From assembly GCF_027580225.2 (NCBI RefSeq), contig NC_073358.2, forward strand, positions 48,694,001-48,758,000: 64,000 nt of DNA, read 5' to 3'. Below are positions 32,560 through 43,519 of this stretch, piece by piece. A model generated the notes under the pieces. It saw nothing but the letters and a program-made list of their open reading frames with translations, had not been told where the DNA came from and made no database searches. Within the stretch, counting starts at the first letter, position 1. Every line of letters begins with the position of its first letter. The stretch is from Misgurnus anguillicaudatus. Its lineage: Eukaryota; Chordata; Actinopteri; Cypriniformes; Cobitidae. Both the position numbers and the translations under genes were made by a program.

Positions 32560-32941
32560 TTCATAAAAAGCCTTTTTGTGCTGCTGCGCATCCATGTATG
32601 TGATAAGCAAACCCGCGTTGTTATCACGTATAGGCGCATATTTCTTACGCGCTCATTAAATAACAAAAACAATATTGCGCCATTGACTTTGAGCAGTTTT
32701 TAGTTGGTCAATGGCGTAGTCTATTTTAGTTGCCTCAAAATAGCAACGCGCCAACAATGCGCCTGAACACACCTTGTTTTCAGACCAGAACGCCCATGGG
32801 CGCAAAATTGGGTGCAAATGCATTTGCTATTTAAACAACGTGGCGCTACACGTGAAAATTATTATTGCACCAGGTTGAAACTAGCAAAAGACACTTGCTC
32901 CACGCATTGCACTGCATAGCGCCGGGTGTATGATAGAACCC
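32560..32941 (-). mobile_element. Harbinger element end, minus strand, other end not found
   Basis: On the minus strand it begins GGGTTCTATCATACACCCGG then CGCTATGCAGTGCAATGCG, a typical Harbinger start. It continues ATAGCAAATGCATTTGCACC, CATGGGCGTTCTGGTCTGAA and GCCATTGACCAACTAAAAAC. TAA lies outside at 32942-32944. The inner boundary near 32560 is approximate. No transposase frame is preserved. Confidence 0.75.
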
Positions 32942-32944
32942 TAA

Positions 32945-33637
32945 GTGTTCATTTGTAGGAGAGATGTGTGTGTTGATTGTGTAAACATTTTTAATAACTT
33001 AAATATTTTTGTGCAAATATAAACTATGACATGTACATCTCTACTCATCAAGTATCTGCTAAAAATATATACTTGAATGTAAAATTACACAAATGCCGAG
33101 ATATTACGGGTTTTCACTTCCGCTGTACATTTTTTTTTTTTTTTGGATTTGGGACGCCTCAAGAGCAAAAGCTATTCTAAGGCAGGTTTGCACTTTTTCC
33201 CCCAAGTTTTTTTCCACCATCCTCAATACAGTATGTAATTACTACCCACTAAAGGTGTGACAGCAGAAATGCCACGCTGCAGGAAACTGGCATGTCTCCT
33301 ATACACAGCGAGTCTCGTGAGAATGGATTTAAGATGAAAAAGCATCTCGGTTTATAATGATGTGCGAATAGAGTGAGAGTTTTCTCGCGCTCTCTTGAGG
33401 AGGACATTCAAAAACGCTTCCTGCCCAATTCCTCCCTCATCCTAATATTATTTCTGCCATGCATTCGCTGAAACTAATGAGAGCGGTCGTGATCTCATTA
33501 GTGCCCGTAGATATTTGTTTTAGCACATCTGGGTCAGAAATGAGGAGCCAATATGTATAGAAAGTATTTTTAGGGTCACTTTGACTTTTATGAGGGTATT
33601 AACCATATTAAAACAGCATGCTGTCCATTATGACAAT
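32945..33637. other. Unique segment; possible conserved non-coding element at 33230-33540
   Basis: Around 33400-33520 the sequence is non-repetitive and has ACTAATGAGA (33473-33482) answered by TCTCATTAGT (33493-33502) across a 10-bp spacer. TAATGAG is a homeodomain-type core. No coding frame. Confidence 0.35.
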
Positions 33638-33785
33638 ACTTTTCATGTACCATTAAAGGGTACAGATATGTATACATTTGGTACAAATATTATACGAATA
33701 TGCACTCTTTGTGTGCAAACGTGTACTTATATGAAGGTTATCGCCCCATTGACAGCTAGGGACCATTTTTCAATCATTTTTTTCT
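33638..33785. repeat. Diverged GGTACC-type repeat
   Basis: GTACCATTAAAGGGTACAG, GGTACAAATATTATACG and GTTATCGCCCCATTGACAGC followed by CTGACAGTACAT. Related in order to the 24390 and 27965 copies. Confidence 0.45.
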
Positions 33786-33867
33786 GACAGTACATATCCA
33801 GTATGATTGTGGTTGCAGTTTAAACCATTATATGTATTTCTCCATCTTTCCCCATCTAACCTTGCAG

Positions 33868-34100
33868 CAACTGTATGATGTACGAGGCCAAAAGATGCCC
33901 GCATATGTGCAACCACAGCGGGACGTCTAGCTGAAGTCGAGGTTATCTGGAGTCGAGTGAAATATAAGGCTTGAAGTCTTCCAACAATATTAAGGTTATG
34001 ATAATGTCTACATTACTAGCGCCCGAATATGATGGATGGATGCCAGCAGCTTCTCACGGAGTTGAAAATAAAGTCTCATAGGAAAACAGAGTCGTATGTT
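33868..34100 (+). other. Candidate 3'-terminal exon with polyadenylation signal
   Basis: A pyrimidine-rich tract (TTTCTCCATCTTTCCCCATC, then TAACCTTGCAG) ends at 33867, a good acceptor. Two reading phases are open: QLYDVRGQKMPAYVQPQRDV then TAG (33928-33930), and one base later NCMMYEAKRCPHMCNHSGTS then S and TGA (33932-33934). AATAAA follows at 34067-34072, and a GT/T-rich stretch (GTATGTTTTATTGT) lies about 20 bp further. No repeat was recognised here. I cannot name the gene, and it may be a non-coding transcript or chance. If real, the window is largely an intron of a plus-strand gene starting to the left. Confidence 0.3.
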
Positions 34101-34898
<798 letters not shown>

Positions 34899-34995
34899 GA
34901 TACCATTTACAGTCATACTCGTATATAATTTTGTCATATTAAGAGGAATTGCCTAAGTATGTTTTTTAAGTATGTGCAACAATAAAATATATTAA

Positions 34996-35135
34996 ATGCT
35001 GCGTCCGAAACCGCCTACTTCCATACTATATAGTAAACAAAAAGTTTCAATTATGATGTTTAGTTTCAATAACAAATGTTTGTACAATTATGTGTACTAA
35101 GTAAAGAATATAATGCTATATAGTACAATTTCAGA
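34996..35135. repeat. GCGTCCGAAACC-type repeat fragment
   Basis: TGCTGCGTCCGAAACCGCCT, ACTTCCATACTATATAGTA and later ATGCTATATAGTACAATTTC are the wording of a common fish DNA-element terminus. The opposite end is unclear. Confidence 0.5.
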
Positions 35136-35339
35136 TTTAAAGCAATACTGAGAGCAATTATGGCTTATTACTATTACAGCTGCCACCAATAAATTACTAA
35201 TATCTTCTAATAAAGACAATTTGAACCCCTGTTCTGAAGTAAATCTTTTACCTTTCAAATTTACATTTATTGATAAATAATTATTTATGTCTTTTTCATG
35301 GTTAATTAGCTGTAATTTATTGTTAATATAGTATAACTA

Positions 35340-35504
35340 CACTGAAAAATTATTCATTGAATTTAATCAATTTAAGGTAAGGTAAGCTACATTTAAACAA
35401 AACAGATTAGTAAAGTAAATTAAATATAAAACTTTTGTTCAAATGTAGCTTAAATAAATTGATTGCAACCACTTACCATATTCAATGAATCATTTTTTTC
35501 AGTG
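35340..35504. mobile_element. 165-bp TA-flanked miniature element
   Basis: CACTGAAAAATTATTCATTG at the left and CACTGAAAAAAATGATTCAT at the right (other strand), with TA at 35338-35339 and 35505-35506. The symmetry continues with AATCAATTTAAG against CAATTTATTTAAG-type words. Confidence 0.8.
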
Positions 35505-35506
35505 TA

Positions 35507-36190
35507 TGTACTTAATTAATCCTTAATTAATGCCTTATTAATGCATTATTATGTACCCCTAGAATAAAGTGTAAATGAAGTAATAATTAATGCAAGTCTG
35601 TAACAGTAATGTTGATGGTTTAATGTCATTTGCTGTTTTTGTCAAATGAATATCACCCACTTTCACTACAAATGTTTAAATCCCAGTTTGATTCATTCAT
35701 TTCTTATCATTGTCATACAGCCACAAAGTGTTTTGTTTTAGGATTGCAGTAATTATATTGATATTGTTAAACAACTAAACCCTGCTTTTTACACATTCAA
35801 CACAGGGTTAAGTATCATAGAGTGCGAGCATGTTTGTATGTGATGTGATTACATGCTTGAGTCTGAGCTATAATTATCATACAAAGAGGACATGAATAAT
35901 GTCTTTCCTCATATTCTCCCCAGGCATTCAGTTGGATGATGACCAACCTCAGAATATCAAGAAAAACACAGGAGATGCCAAATCATAGCCCATTCATTCA
36001 GCGTGTTCATTTGCTGGGTGCCAGAATAAGAGAAGAAAGAGCCATTTAGTTTTTGTTGTGCATGGGGGTTTATATTGTTTTATATACTTCATGTGCCCTG
36101 CATGTGTTTCATTATACATTATACATTTGGAGGCAATGCGCCAATATCATTGCGTCAATCAAAAACAGGAAAAAGGTGCAGTCAGGTGGT
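35507..36190. other. Unique segment, no gene seen
   Basis: AT-rich to about 35880, then GC-richer and non-repetitive to 36100. No frame or repeat is recognised. Confidence 0.35.
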
Positions 36191-37283
36191 TAACCCTTAG
36201 AGCTAGATTTACTAAACGGGGCAAATTAGTGTGAGAGCACATATCCAAAAAAGCGCCGATGGGAGTGGTAATATCTGCGAGTTATTTAATAAAAAGGCAC
36301 AAACTAAATAACACAGACACAACAGCTGATTTCCATAATGACCAACGCAATCTACTTAGTCTACTGTTACATGTTAAAAAAATCCTCTGCCTTGTACCAC
36401 GCGCTCTCTGTAGCCTCTTCTATCAGCTACAATTTCAGTCATTTCAAGAGCATTTTTGGCCATAAATAAATAATAGCACAAAAACCAGTTGTATCACATG
36501 TCCATAAGTAAATCGCATTGCACGAATCATTGAAAGAGCACCAATGGTCCCATTCATGTTTTTACATTTCCTTTGGTGTAGGTGTGTATTAGCACATGTT
36601 AACGATATGCAAAAGATACAAACCCCAAAATAAACGATGAAGCAAGTTATAGTTTCCAATGTAAATCTCTTTTCTTGGACTGCAACAAACACACGGATTG
36701 TCGGCAACAGTTTACATCCTGGGATTGGTGATGTAGACAAGACCAACATTATTATAATTCGTCCCGCTTCGGACTCACAGTCTGTAAGTTAACTCCTGTT
36801 AGCAACCAAATCTTTCAAACATGGTAAGAAGCGTCACATTTCTGGCTGACATCAGAGTTATTCAGGCCAATCACAAACGTACAGACTAGCTGGCCAATCA
36901 GGGACACAGAGCTTTTCAAATCCTTGTGTTTCAGTAAGTGAGTGAAATCTGGAGCTACAAAAATGTACGGTATGTGTAAAATAACGTGTTTTTAACTATA
37001 AACCACGCGAACACATTGTACTATACCAAATACACAAAATAACATAGTTTTTTAGCAATGAAATAGGTGCTCTTTAAAATAATCTCCTCCCAGAAATTTT
37101 TGAGTCTGAAAGGGATACTCCTAGAAATGCATATGCAATAAGATCAGTTGCAAAAATAACTAAATCACACGCTAATTATCAGCGCTGAATATCCAGTGTG
37201 TGACTTCAGTAAATCTAATCAGCCGTTATTTTACGCCAAAATTGTGGTTTGCGCTGACGCAAGTTGTTAGTAAATCTGGCTTA
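36191..37283. mobile_element. Element with TAGATTTACTAA termini, interrupted
   Basis: Left AGCTAGATTTACTAAACGGG and right (other strand) AGCCAGATTTACTAACAACT. Such termini are known from Harbinger-related miniature elements. It is interrupted by the TTAA-type element at 36533-37073. Confidence 0.6.
36533..37073. mobile_element. AGTGCTCCTATT-family element, reverse copy with an empty site
   Basis: Reverse orientation of 10280-11212. Right end GAAATAGGTGCTCT before TTAA (37074-37077); the left TTAA is mutated to TTGA (36529-36532). It contains GTAAGTTAACTCCTGTTAGC near 36785, the position where the other copy carries the 10584-10974 insertion. Confidence 0.85.
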
Positions 37284-37284
37284 A

Positions 37285-37660
37285 AGTCCCCGTGAACCGG
37301 AAGTCGCAATCGACTTTACTTTCGGGTTGTGAGGTATTTCCAAATGAAATGCGTGATAATATCACGTGAGGAAAATAGTGGGGGTGGCTTGTGTTTTACA
37401 CTGTGTTTTGATTGGACATAGAAAAGTAGCCGTTTCATGACGCACAGTTGGAGGGGGCGGACTTAACTGATGCTCCCACCCAAGCCGTCTAACTGAGGTC
37501 ATCTGAAAATGATCGCCACAAGAGGGCGAAAGTTCATTTGCAGATTTTTATTGAAGTTTATGAGGGCACATGAATTTGTTAAATAAATAAATTGTTTATA
37601 ATGAACACTGCAATATAATATTAAAATACAAGGATTGTCATCTTTGATTTCATTGGAACT
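37285..37660. mobile_element. 376-bp TTAA element, AGTCCCCGTGAA termini
   Basis: AGTCCCCGTGAACC at the left; AGTTCCAATGAAATC at the right (other strand). TTAA is at 37281-37284 and 37661-37664. The right TTAA is also the left TTAA of the next element. Confidence 0.7.
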
Positions 37661-37664
37661 TTAA

Positions 37665-38355
37665 AGGGATAGTTCACCCAAAAATGACATTTCTGTCATC
37701 ATTTACTCACCCTCGGGTTGTTACAAACCTGTATGAATTTCTGTGTTTTGCTGAGCTTAAAGGAAAATGGGCCTATTTGTAATAAAGCAGGAAATAGATG
37801 CACCTTTATAATAGAAAAGAAAAATACTATGGAATAGGGCTGTCACAATGATTAAATAATCGTCTCATCGCGATTGTTTGACCTCATCACGGTGATTTCA
37901 GATCACCGCAATGATTGCACATCTCTCTAAAAAACACAAGGGGGAGCTGCAGCACCTGTATAAATAAAATTGTATCAATTACTTTTAAATATGTGTTATG
38001 TGTATTAATATTTACTGCCTGGTAAACCTTACAAAAGATTTTGTTTAAATAATCACAACAGTGTGAGAAAATTATTTTATAAACACACAAAAAATGTACG
38101 AGAATTAAATGTCAAAGCAATAAAACAGACAATTAATCATCGTAAGCATCACAATTTATTATACAATTAACAGTCAGTCAAATTTCATAATCGTGACAGC
38201 CCTACTATGAAAGTCAATGCTGGTCAAAAACAAACATTGCTCAAAATTTCATTTTTGTGTGTTCAGCAGAACAAAGAAATGTATACAGATTTGAAGGACA
38301 ATTTGATATTTGAGTAAATGATTACAGAATTAAAATTTTTTGGTGAACTTTCCCT
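37665..38355. mobile_element. TTAA element, AGGGATAGTTCACCC termini, interrupted by a hAT
   Basis: AGGGATAGTTCACCCAAAAA then TGACATTTCTGTCATCATTT at the left. At the right, TTTTTTGGTGAACTTTCCCT precedes CTAA, a mutated TTAA. The interior word TTTGCTGAGCTT is answered by GTGTTCAGCAGAACAAAG. A hAT element splits it at 37835-38204. Confidence 0.8.
37835..38204. mobile_element. 370-bp non-autonomous hAT element
   Basis: Termini TAGGGCTGTCACAATGATTA and, other strand, TAGGGCTGTCACGATTATGA. Flanking 8-mers CTATGGAA (37827-37834) and CTATGAAA (38205-38212) differ at one base, as expected for an aged 8-bp duplication. No transposase frame. Confidence 0.88.
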
Positions 38356-38357
38356 CT

Positions 38358-38720
38358 AAGAGTTTACACTTTTATCCAAAACAACTTACAGTGCATCTAA
38401 TCTATTTATAATTTTTTAATATGTGTGTTCCTTAAGATCAAACCTATTATCTTTGCATTGGTAACACAATACAGAAATTTAGGGCTCAAATGTAGAATGA
38501 GCAAGTTTTATATAACCGACAAGACTTGTCATGTCCTTACGAGAGAAATGAAACTAGGAATAGCAGTAGAAATCCAGTCCTGTGGGACTTGTAGTGTTAT
38601 GCTGCTTAATGGGAAAAGCATTGTGCTTGCAACAAAGGCATAAAACTGATAAAAAAATGAATGCACTGTAAGTGGATAATAGCATCTGCCAAATGCATTA
38701 ATGTGTAAATGAATTAAATA
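38358..38720. repeat. Two SINE tails in opposite orientation with a spacer
   Basis: Minus-oriented ACTTTTATCCAAAACAACTT at 38368 and plus-oriented AATGCACTGTAAGTGGATAA then TAGCATCTGCCAAATGC near 38660-38700. The spacer frame at 38425-38643 is unrecognised. Confidence 0.5.
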
Positions 38721-39325
38721 CATGATTGCAGAATGTTGCGATTGACCAATCAAAATCAACTATTCCTGTGAGCTACATACAGTAATACAGAGAACTATAA
38801 ATTGCTTACCGTTGCATTGTTCTTACGTGTCAACCGTTGCATCATGGAAATTTCCCATCATGCATCAAGTCAGTGCCTGAAACCCCTTAGCAAACAGGCC
38901 TGGCATGAAGTGATGACATTTGCTTTATCTCTTCCCTGATTAATGATAGTTTCTACCACCAATGTCAAGAACCTCACTAAGGAAAGCATATGGGCACTCG
39001 ATTCAGTTGAACAGGGGTTAAATATCTATTAAGACAGATGTGGGTGATGAGGGGGCCGGTAAATGAAAAGATAAATTACATCAGTACATAAGATTAATGA
39101 AAGACTACAGAGAGGGTTAAGCATAAAGATGACATATAGCTTTTATCTTTGCAATCATAACACGGGCTTAACAGATCAAAATGTGTTTTCCCTTGAGAGC
39201 AACAACATAATGAGCTTTGCTAATTGAAAAAGCATAAAAATAGCATATAACGCTATAATCTATATTTGGATTTGCATCTGCTCATGTATATGTCCTCCTC
39301 TGCAAATCACAGAAGATGTTTCCCG
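38721..39325. other. Unique segment; possible conserved non-coding element
   Basis: From 38870 to 39240 the DNA is non-repetitive and has several TAAT-containing words (CTGATTAATGATAG, CATAATGAGC, GCTAATTG). No coding frame. Confidence 0.3.
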
Positions 39326-39330
39326 CCTGA

Positions 39331-39495
39331 TCTCACAGGAATTCGTACATATTTTACGTAAAAAAAAACACGCCCCAACCCCAATGCAACAGGGGGTGAA
39401 AGCAAATCCTACAGAAACATAGAAATTTGGTCATATGAATTAATATGAATATGCCACCTCGTAAAAATACGTATATAAATTGCCATGAGATTGTA
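39331..39495. mobile_element. Short TTCGTAC / GAGATC foldback copy
   Basis: TGATCTCACAGGAATTCGTA at the left and, inverted, ATTGCCATGAGATTGTACG at the right. Interior ACGCCCCAACCCCAATGCAA. Relative of 22570-22806. Confidence 0.55.
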
Positions 39496-39497
39496 CG

Positions 39498-39790
39498 GAG
39501 CCCCTAAGGGGACATGGAGCAAAAATTAAATTAAGTTTAGTTTAATGTGCTCACGTGAAACTTTCATGTGCTCACGCGAAACCTTAACGTGCAGAATTTG
39601 TTTTTTCATTTAATGATTTTTTTCATCGCGCGAGCACGTGAAACTATTGAGTGCGCACGTGAAAGCGAAAGTTTCAGAAACTAAACTTAAAAAAAAAAAA
39701 TTTGCACATGAAGGTTTTGCGTGAGCACATGAAAGTTTCATGTGAGCACATGAAACTAAACTTTAGATTTTTTTACTCCTTAGGGGCTCG
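39498..39790. mobile_element. Element with GAGCCCCTAAGG termini and repeated CACGTGAAA words
   Basis: GGAGCCCCTAAGGGGA at the left and CGAGCCCCTAAGGAGT at the right (other strand). The interior repeats GTGCTCACGTGAAACTTTCA-type units and their inverses (GAGCACGTGAAACT, GCGCACGTGAAAGC, GAGCACATGAAAG) at least eight times; several contain the E-box CACGTG. Confidence 0.65.
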
Positions 39791-39974
39791 GAAAAATAGT
39801 GTTGGATGTTACCATTAAATTTTAAATACAGTATGAATATATACAGCTTAAGTTCGAAAGTTTTTATTTTAATCATAAGCAGGGTTTTGTGTTTTGCTTG
39901 GCAGGAACCTACTTTGAGATTAACGACTTAATGGTTTTTAAATATCGTTTAAATGAATTAAAACTGTTTTAGCC
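39791..39974. other. Short unique spacer
   Basis: Nothing recognised. Confidence 0.3.
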
Positions 39975-39978
39975 TTAA

Positions 39979-40822
39979 AGTTCACCCAAAAATGAAAATA
40001 ATGTCATTCTCACCCTCATGTCGTTCCAAACACATAAGACCTCCGCTCATCTTCAGAACACAGTTTAAGATGTTTTATATTTAGTCCGAGAGCTGACCCT
40101 TTATTGAAAATCTAGTAATAGTATACTGTCCATGTCCAGAAAGGTAATTAAAACATCATCAAAGAAGTCCATGTGAAATCAGTGGGTCAGTTAAAATGTA
40201 TTGAAGCATCGAAAATACATTTTGGTCCAAAATAACAAAAATACGACTTTATTCAGCATTGTCTTCTTTTCCGCGTCTGTTGTGAAGCGCATGCGCGAGA
40301 CCAAAGTCACATGACTACAATGACGTGTTATCCTCAGACATGTTTGCGAAGGGTTTTTTTTTCAACTTACAGCGTGCGTCTCCCTCAGACTGTAAATGAA
40401 GCCTGAGCGCACAAAAAAAACACAGCTGGGGGCACCAGATAACACGTCAGCCGCGTCGTACATCATCCACGTCAATGCAGTCTCGTGACTTTAGTCACTT
40501 CATAACAGACGTGGAAGAGAAGACAATGCTGAATAAAGTTGTAATTTTTGTTATTTTGGACCAAAATGTATTTTCAATGCTTCAACACATTCTAACTGAC
40601 CCACTGATGTCACATGGAATACTTTGATGATGTTTTTATTACCTTTCTGGACATGGACAGTATACCATACGTAGATTGTCAATGAAAGGTCAAAAAGCTC
40701 TCAGACTAAATCTAAAACATCTTAAACTGTGTTCCAAAGATGAACGGACGTCTTATGAGTTTGGAACGACATGAGGGTAAATCATTAATGACATTATTTT
40801 AATTTTTGGGTGAACTATCCCT
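39979..40822. mobile_element. Complete Angel-like foldback, TTAA-flanked
   Basis: Ends AGTTCACCCAAAAATGAAAA and (other strand) AGGGATAGTTCACCCAAAAA, with TTAA at 39975-39978 and 40823-40826. The arms are inverted copies over about 400 bp and meet near 40400. Interior words include CTTAAACTGTGTTCCAAAGA and GTCCATGTCCAGAAAGGTAA. The terminal sequence resembles the Angel family described in zebrafish. The left arm has lost a few bases of the terminus. Confidence 0.85.
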
Positions 40823-40892
40823 TTAAGTTACTTAGTCTACCAATTAAAATATTAAGATTAGACAAATAAAATATGAATTGATGAAACTCAGA

Positions 40893-41475
40893 CTGATCTC
40901 ACGGAAAAAAGTCGTGTTATAGTCACGCAAAATTTGATTATTTATTTGTGTCCATGGCACGAAATTCAACATTTTTACGTGCCTTGAGCATAAAGGTCTT
41001 TTTCGTGTTACTTTATAAATAATTTCTATAAATAGTTTTTTGTGTCCATTGCACAACTTTCTTTTTGTTTCATTTTATGTATTATTTTCTCATAGTTTTT
41101 TCCTATTTTCTTACCATTGTCACTTGGGGTTGGGGTAAGAATCACTTTCTGTTACATTTTCAGATATCCAAACCCCAACTCTAACCCCAACTCAATTCAA
41201 GAATAGTTTTAAAAGCGGAAGAAAAACATATAGAAACCAATACGTAAAAGTACATCCTAACCCAAACCCTAAATCTAACCCAAACCCCAAGCGACAATGA
41301 TAAAAAAAATGAAAAAACAATACATAAAATGACACGAAAAGAAAGTCGTGTCACGGACACGAAAAAATATTTATAGAAATTCCTGCAAATGTCACGAAAA
41401 AGACATTCGTGCTCAAGACATGAATAAATTAATCAAATTTTTCATGACTATAACACAACTTTCCGTAAAATCATG
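40893..41475. mobile_element. Foldback of the TGATCTCACGG / GTCACG type, complete
   Basis: Left CTGATCTCACGGAAAAAAGT then CGTGTTATAGTCACG; right arm reads the inverse, ending ATAACACAACTTTCCGTAAA. The centre has CACTTGGGGTTGGGGTAAGA and CCTAACCCAAACCCTAAATC, degenerate telomere-like wording that is inverted about the middle. Relative of 22794-23268. Confidence 0.75.
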
Positions 41476-41479
41476 TTGG

Positions 41480-42325
41480 CTAAACTATAATAAAACAAAT
41501 AAAAAGAAGAGATCTGATGATTTATGCGTCTTAGCATTCGTTTATCAGCAAATTTACTTGTTTTACCTTCCTCAATTAGCACTCTACTGCGCTTGTTTTT
41601 CTCAACATGTTATGTTTTTGCAGTCCTGACGTTTCCTTGGCACATGCTTTGAATTAAAAAATGGCCAAACACCAGATACCCACAATGCCTCTGTTCCTAA
41701 GAAACTGGAGGACAGGGTCATATAGGACACAGGCAGGCGAGGTATACGGAGCCCCGGTGAGGCTTCAATCCGATCACCACATCAGCAGCGCAGCAGAAAC
41801 GAAGCCCCCCTGTTGCGCTGAAGAAGTATTTCTGAGTGAATTGATAAATGCCCATCAAGGAAACCGAATTATCAGACAGAACACAAACCCAGAAAAGAAA
41901 ACGACAGACACGCTCCGCTGAATTATGTATGGCGTCTGTACTGACAGTCGTTTTGTTGCTCAGTATTTTGTTTCTGCTTTATGTGAAATCTGATTTAGAA
42001 ACGTCTGAAATGTCAACTTTAGCCAAGTTTGCAAACAGGGGGATTGTTCGCATTTTGTGTGGCACAAAGACGTCGCATCGTGGAAAAGCTTTTCTGTCAA
42101 CTGAACCAATGCAGGAGTCTGGCCATGTATTTGCATCTCATTTACAAGTGTGTCAGTCAGAAATGTGTGTCACAATAATATAATCGCTCTGTTTGAAGCA
42201 ATTCACATTTAATTTGGCTATAATAGAGCTGTCTACTGTATGGAGATTCATGATGTGTAAACATCCAGGTAGTATATATCAAACTTTTGAGATATCAATG
42301 AAAAATAAATCTCTTTATGATGGCT
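41480..42325. other. Unique, partly GC-richer segment with overlapping open frames
   Basis: A frame at 41661-41921 encodes 86 residues (start MAKHQIPTMPLFLRNWRTGS) and a second at 41848-42183 encodes 111 residues with one hydrophobic stretch (VLTVVLLLSILFLLYV), which could be a membrane segment. Neither has a family I recognise, a clear start context or splice sites. The stretch 41680-41940 is richer in G and C than its neighbours. It could be a genuine exon or unannotated repeat. Confidence 0.25.
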
Positions 42326-42329
42326 CGAT

Positions 42330-42600
42330 TCTTTGGTTTATAGAGAATAATGATGGATTTGCAGATACAGTAGTGGCAACGCTTCATAGTTCGGACCTCA
42401 TCAAGCAAATTAGGGGCGTGTTGGAAAATAAACTGCACTTGTACATTCAAAGGAAAGCCTTTGGCTTGAGTTTCAGAAGGCATGGGATAAGATTACTGAT
42501 GAGGTTCAGAGAAAATATATTGACACTGTGCCAGAGAGATGTGCTGCTGTAACGGTTGCAAAAGGTGGACATACAGTACCAAATATTAAAGTTAAAAATG
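42330..42600 (+). pseudogene. Tc1/mariner-like transposase C-terminus, broken
   Basis: The remnant includes SSDLIKQIRGVLENKLHLY, then after a frameshift near 42440 HSKESLWLEFQKAWDKITDE, VQRKYIDTVPERCAAVTVAK and GGHTVPNIKVKNE before TAA. The order PDLNPIEN-VWGVL, W-x-KI, VPERCAAV, KGGHT is characteristic of this superfamily. The position expected to hold the catalytic Glu (NPIE) reads IKQI here, and an in-frame stop lies just upstream. The N-terminal two thirds are missing. Confidence 0.8.
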
Positions 42601-42716
42601 AATAAAAACAGTATGTCTCACTTCATCTAATATTTTTTGTGCTTAGAGCATCCATCCTTATGAAATGAAATCATGTTTTGGGGGCAAAATTTTTTTCATA
42701 ATTTTGGCCACCATTG
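42330..42716 (+). mobile_element. 3' part of a Tc1/mariner-like transposon
   Basis: The right terminus reads, on the other strand, CAATGGTGGCCAAAATTATG, just inside TA at 42717-42718. It contains the transposase remnant at 42330-42600. The left terminus was not found, so the copy is truncated or rearranged. Confidence 0.7.
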
Positions 42717-42762
42717 TATGCAAACATTATTTTTTGTTGAGGAGCATCTCAATTAATGTTAA

Positions 42763-43495
42763 AGGGACATTCCACTTTTTTTTGAAAATATACTCATTTT
42801 CCAGCTCAAACAATTGATTTTTACCGTTTTGGAATCCATTCCGCTGATCCCCGTGTCCGGCGCTAGCACTTTCAGCATAGCTCAGCACAATCCACCGAAT
42901 CTGATTAGACCATCAGCATCGCGCAAAAAAATAACCAAAGAGTTTCAATATTGTTTCCTATTTCAAACTTGACTCTTCTGTAGTTACATCGTGTACTAAG
43001 ACCGACGGAAAATTACTGGCGTAATATTCAGTGACTTTGCTGATGTAACATGGCTACAGCAGGCGTAGACACTGCCCGAAAATAGTCATCTTGGTTACTT
43101 TCAAAAGCAAGGGGCTATTTTTTGGCGACTGCGTAATATCACACGCCGGCTGCAGCCATGTTACAGCAGCAAAGTCATTGATTATGACACCAGTTTGAGA
43201 GTATAGTTCATATCGGCCTAGAAATTCTAAACTTCTAATTTTCCGTTGGTCTTAGTACACAATGTAACTACAGAAGGGTCAAGTTTTAAATAGGAAAAAT
43301 ATCAAAATTCTTTGGTTATTTTTTTAGAGCGATGCTAATGGTCTAATCACATTCAATGGATTATGCTAAGCTATGCTAAAAATGGTAGCGCCAGATCCGG
43401 AGATCAGCCGAATGGATTCCAAAATGGTAAAAATCAAATGTTTAACTCTAGGGGAGCTGGAAAATGAGCATATTTTCAAAAAGTGGAGTGTCCCT
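42763..43495. mobile_element. Complete 733-bp foldback, TTAA-flanked
   Basis: Ends AGGGACATTCCACTTTTTTT and (other strand) AGGGACACTCCACTTTTTGA. TTAA is at 42759-42762 and 43496-43499. The arms share GATTTTTACCGTTTTGGAAT, CTTGACTCTTCTGTAGTTAC and others in inverse order, meeting near 43110. A half copy is at 28230-28557. Confidence 0.88.
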
Positions 43496-43519
43496 TTAAA
43501 ACAGATGACATAAAAAACA

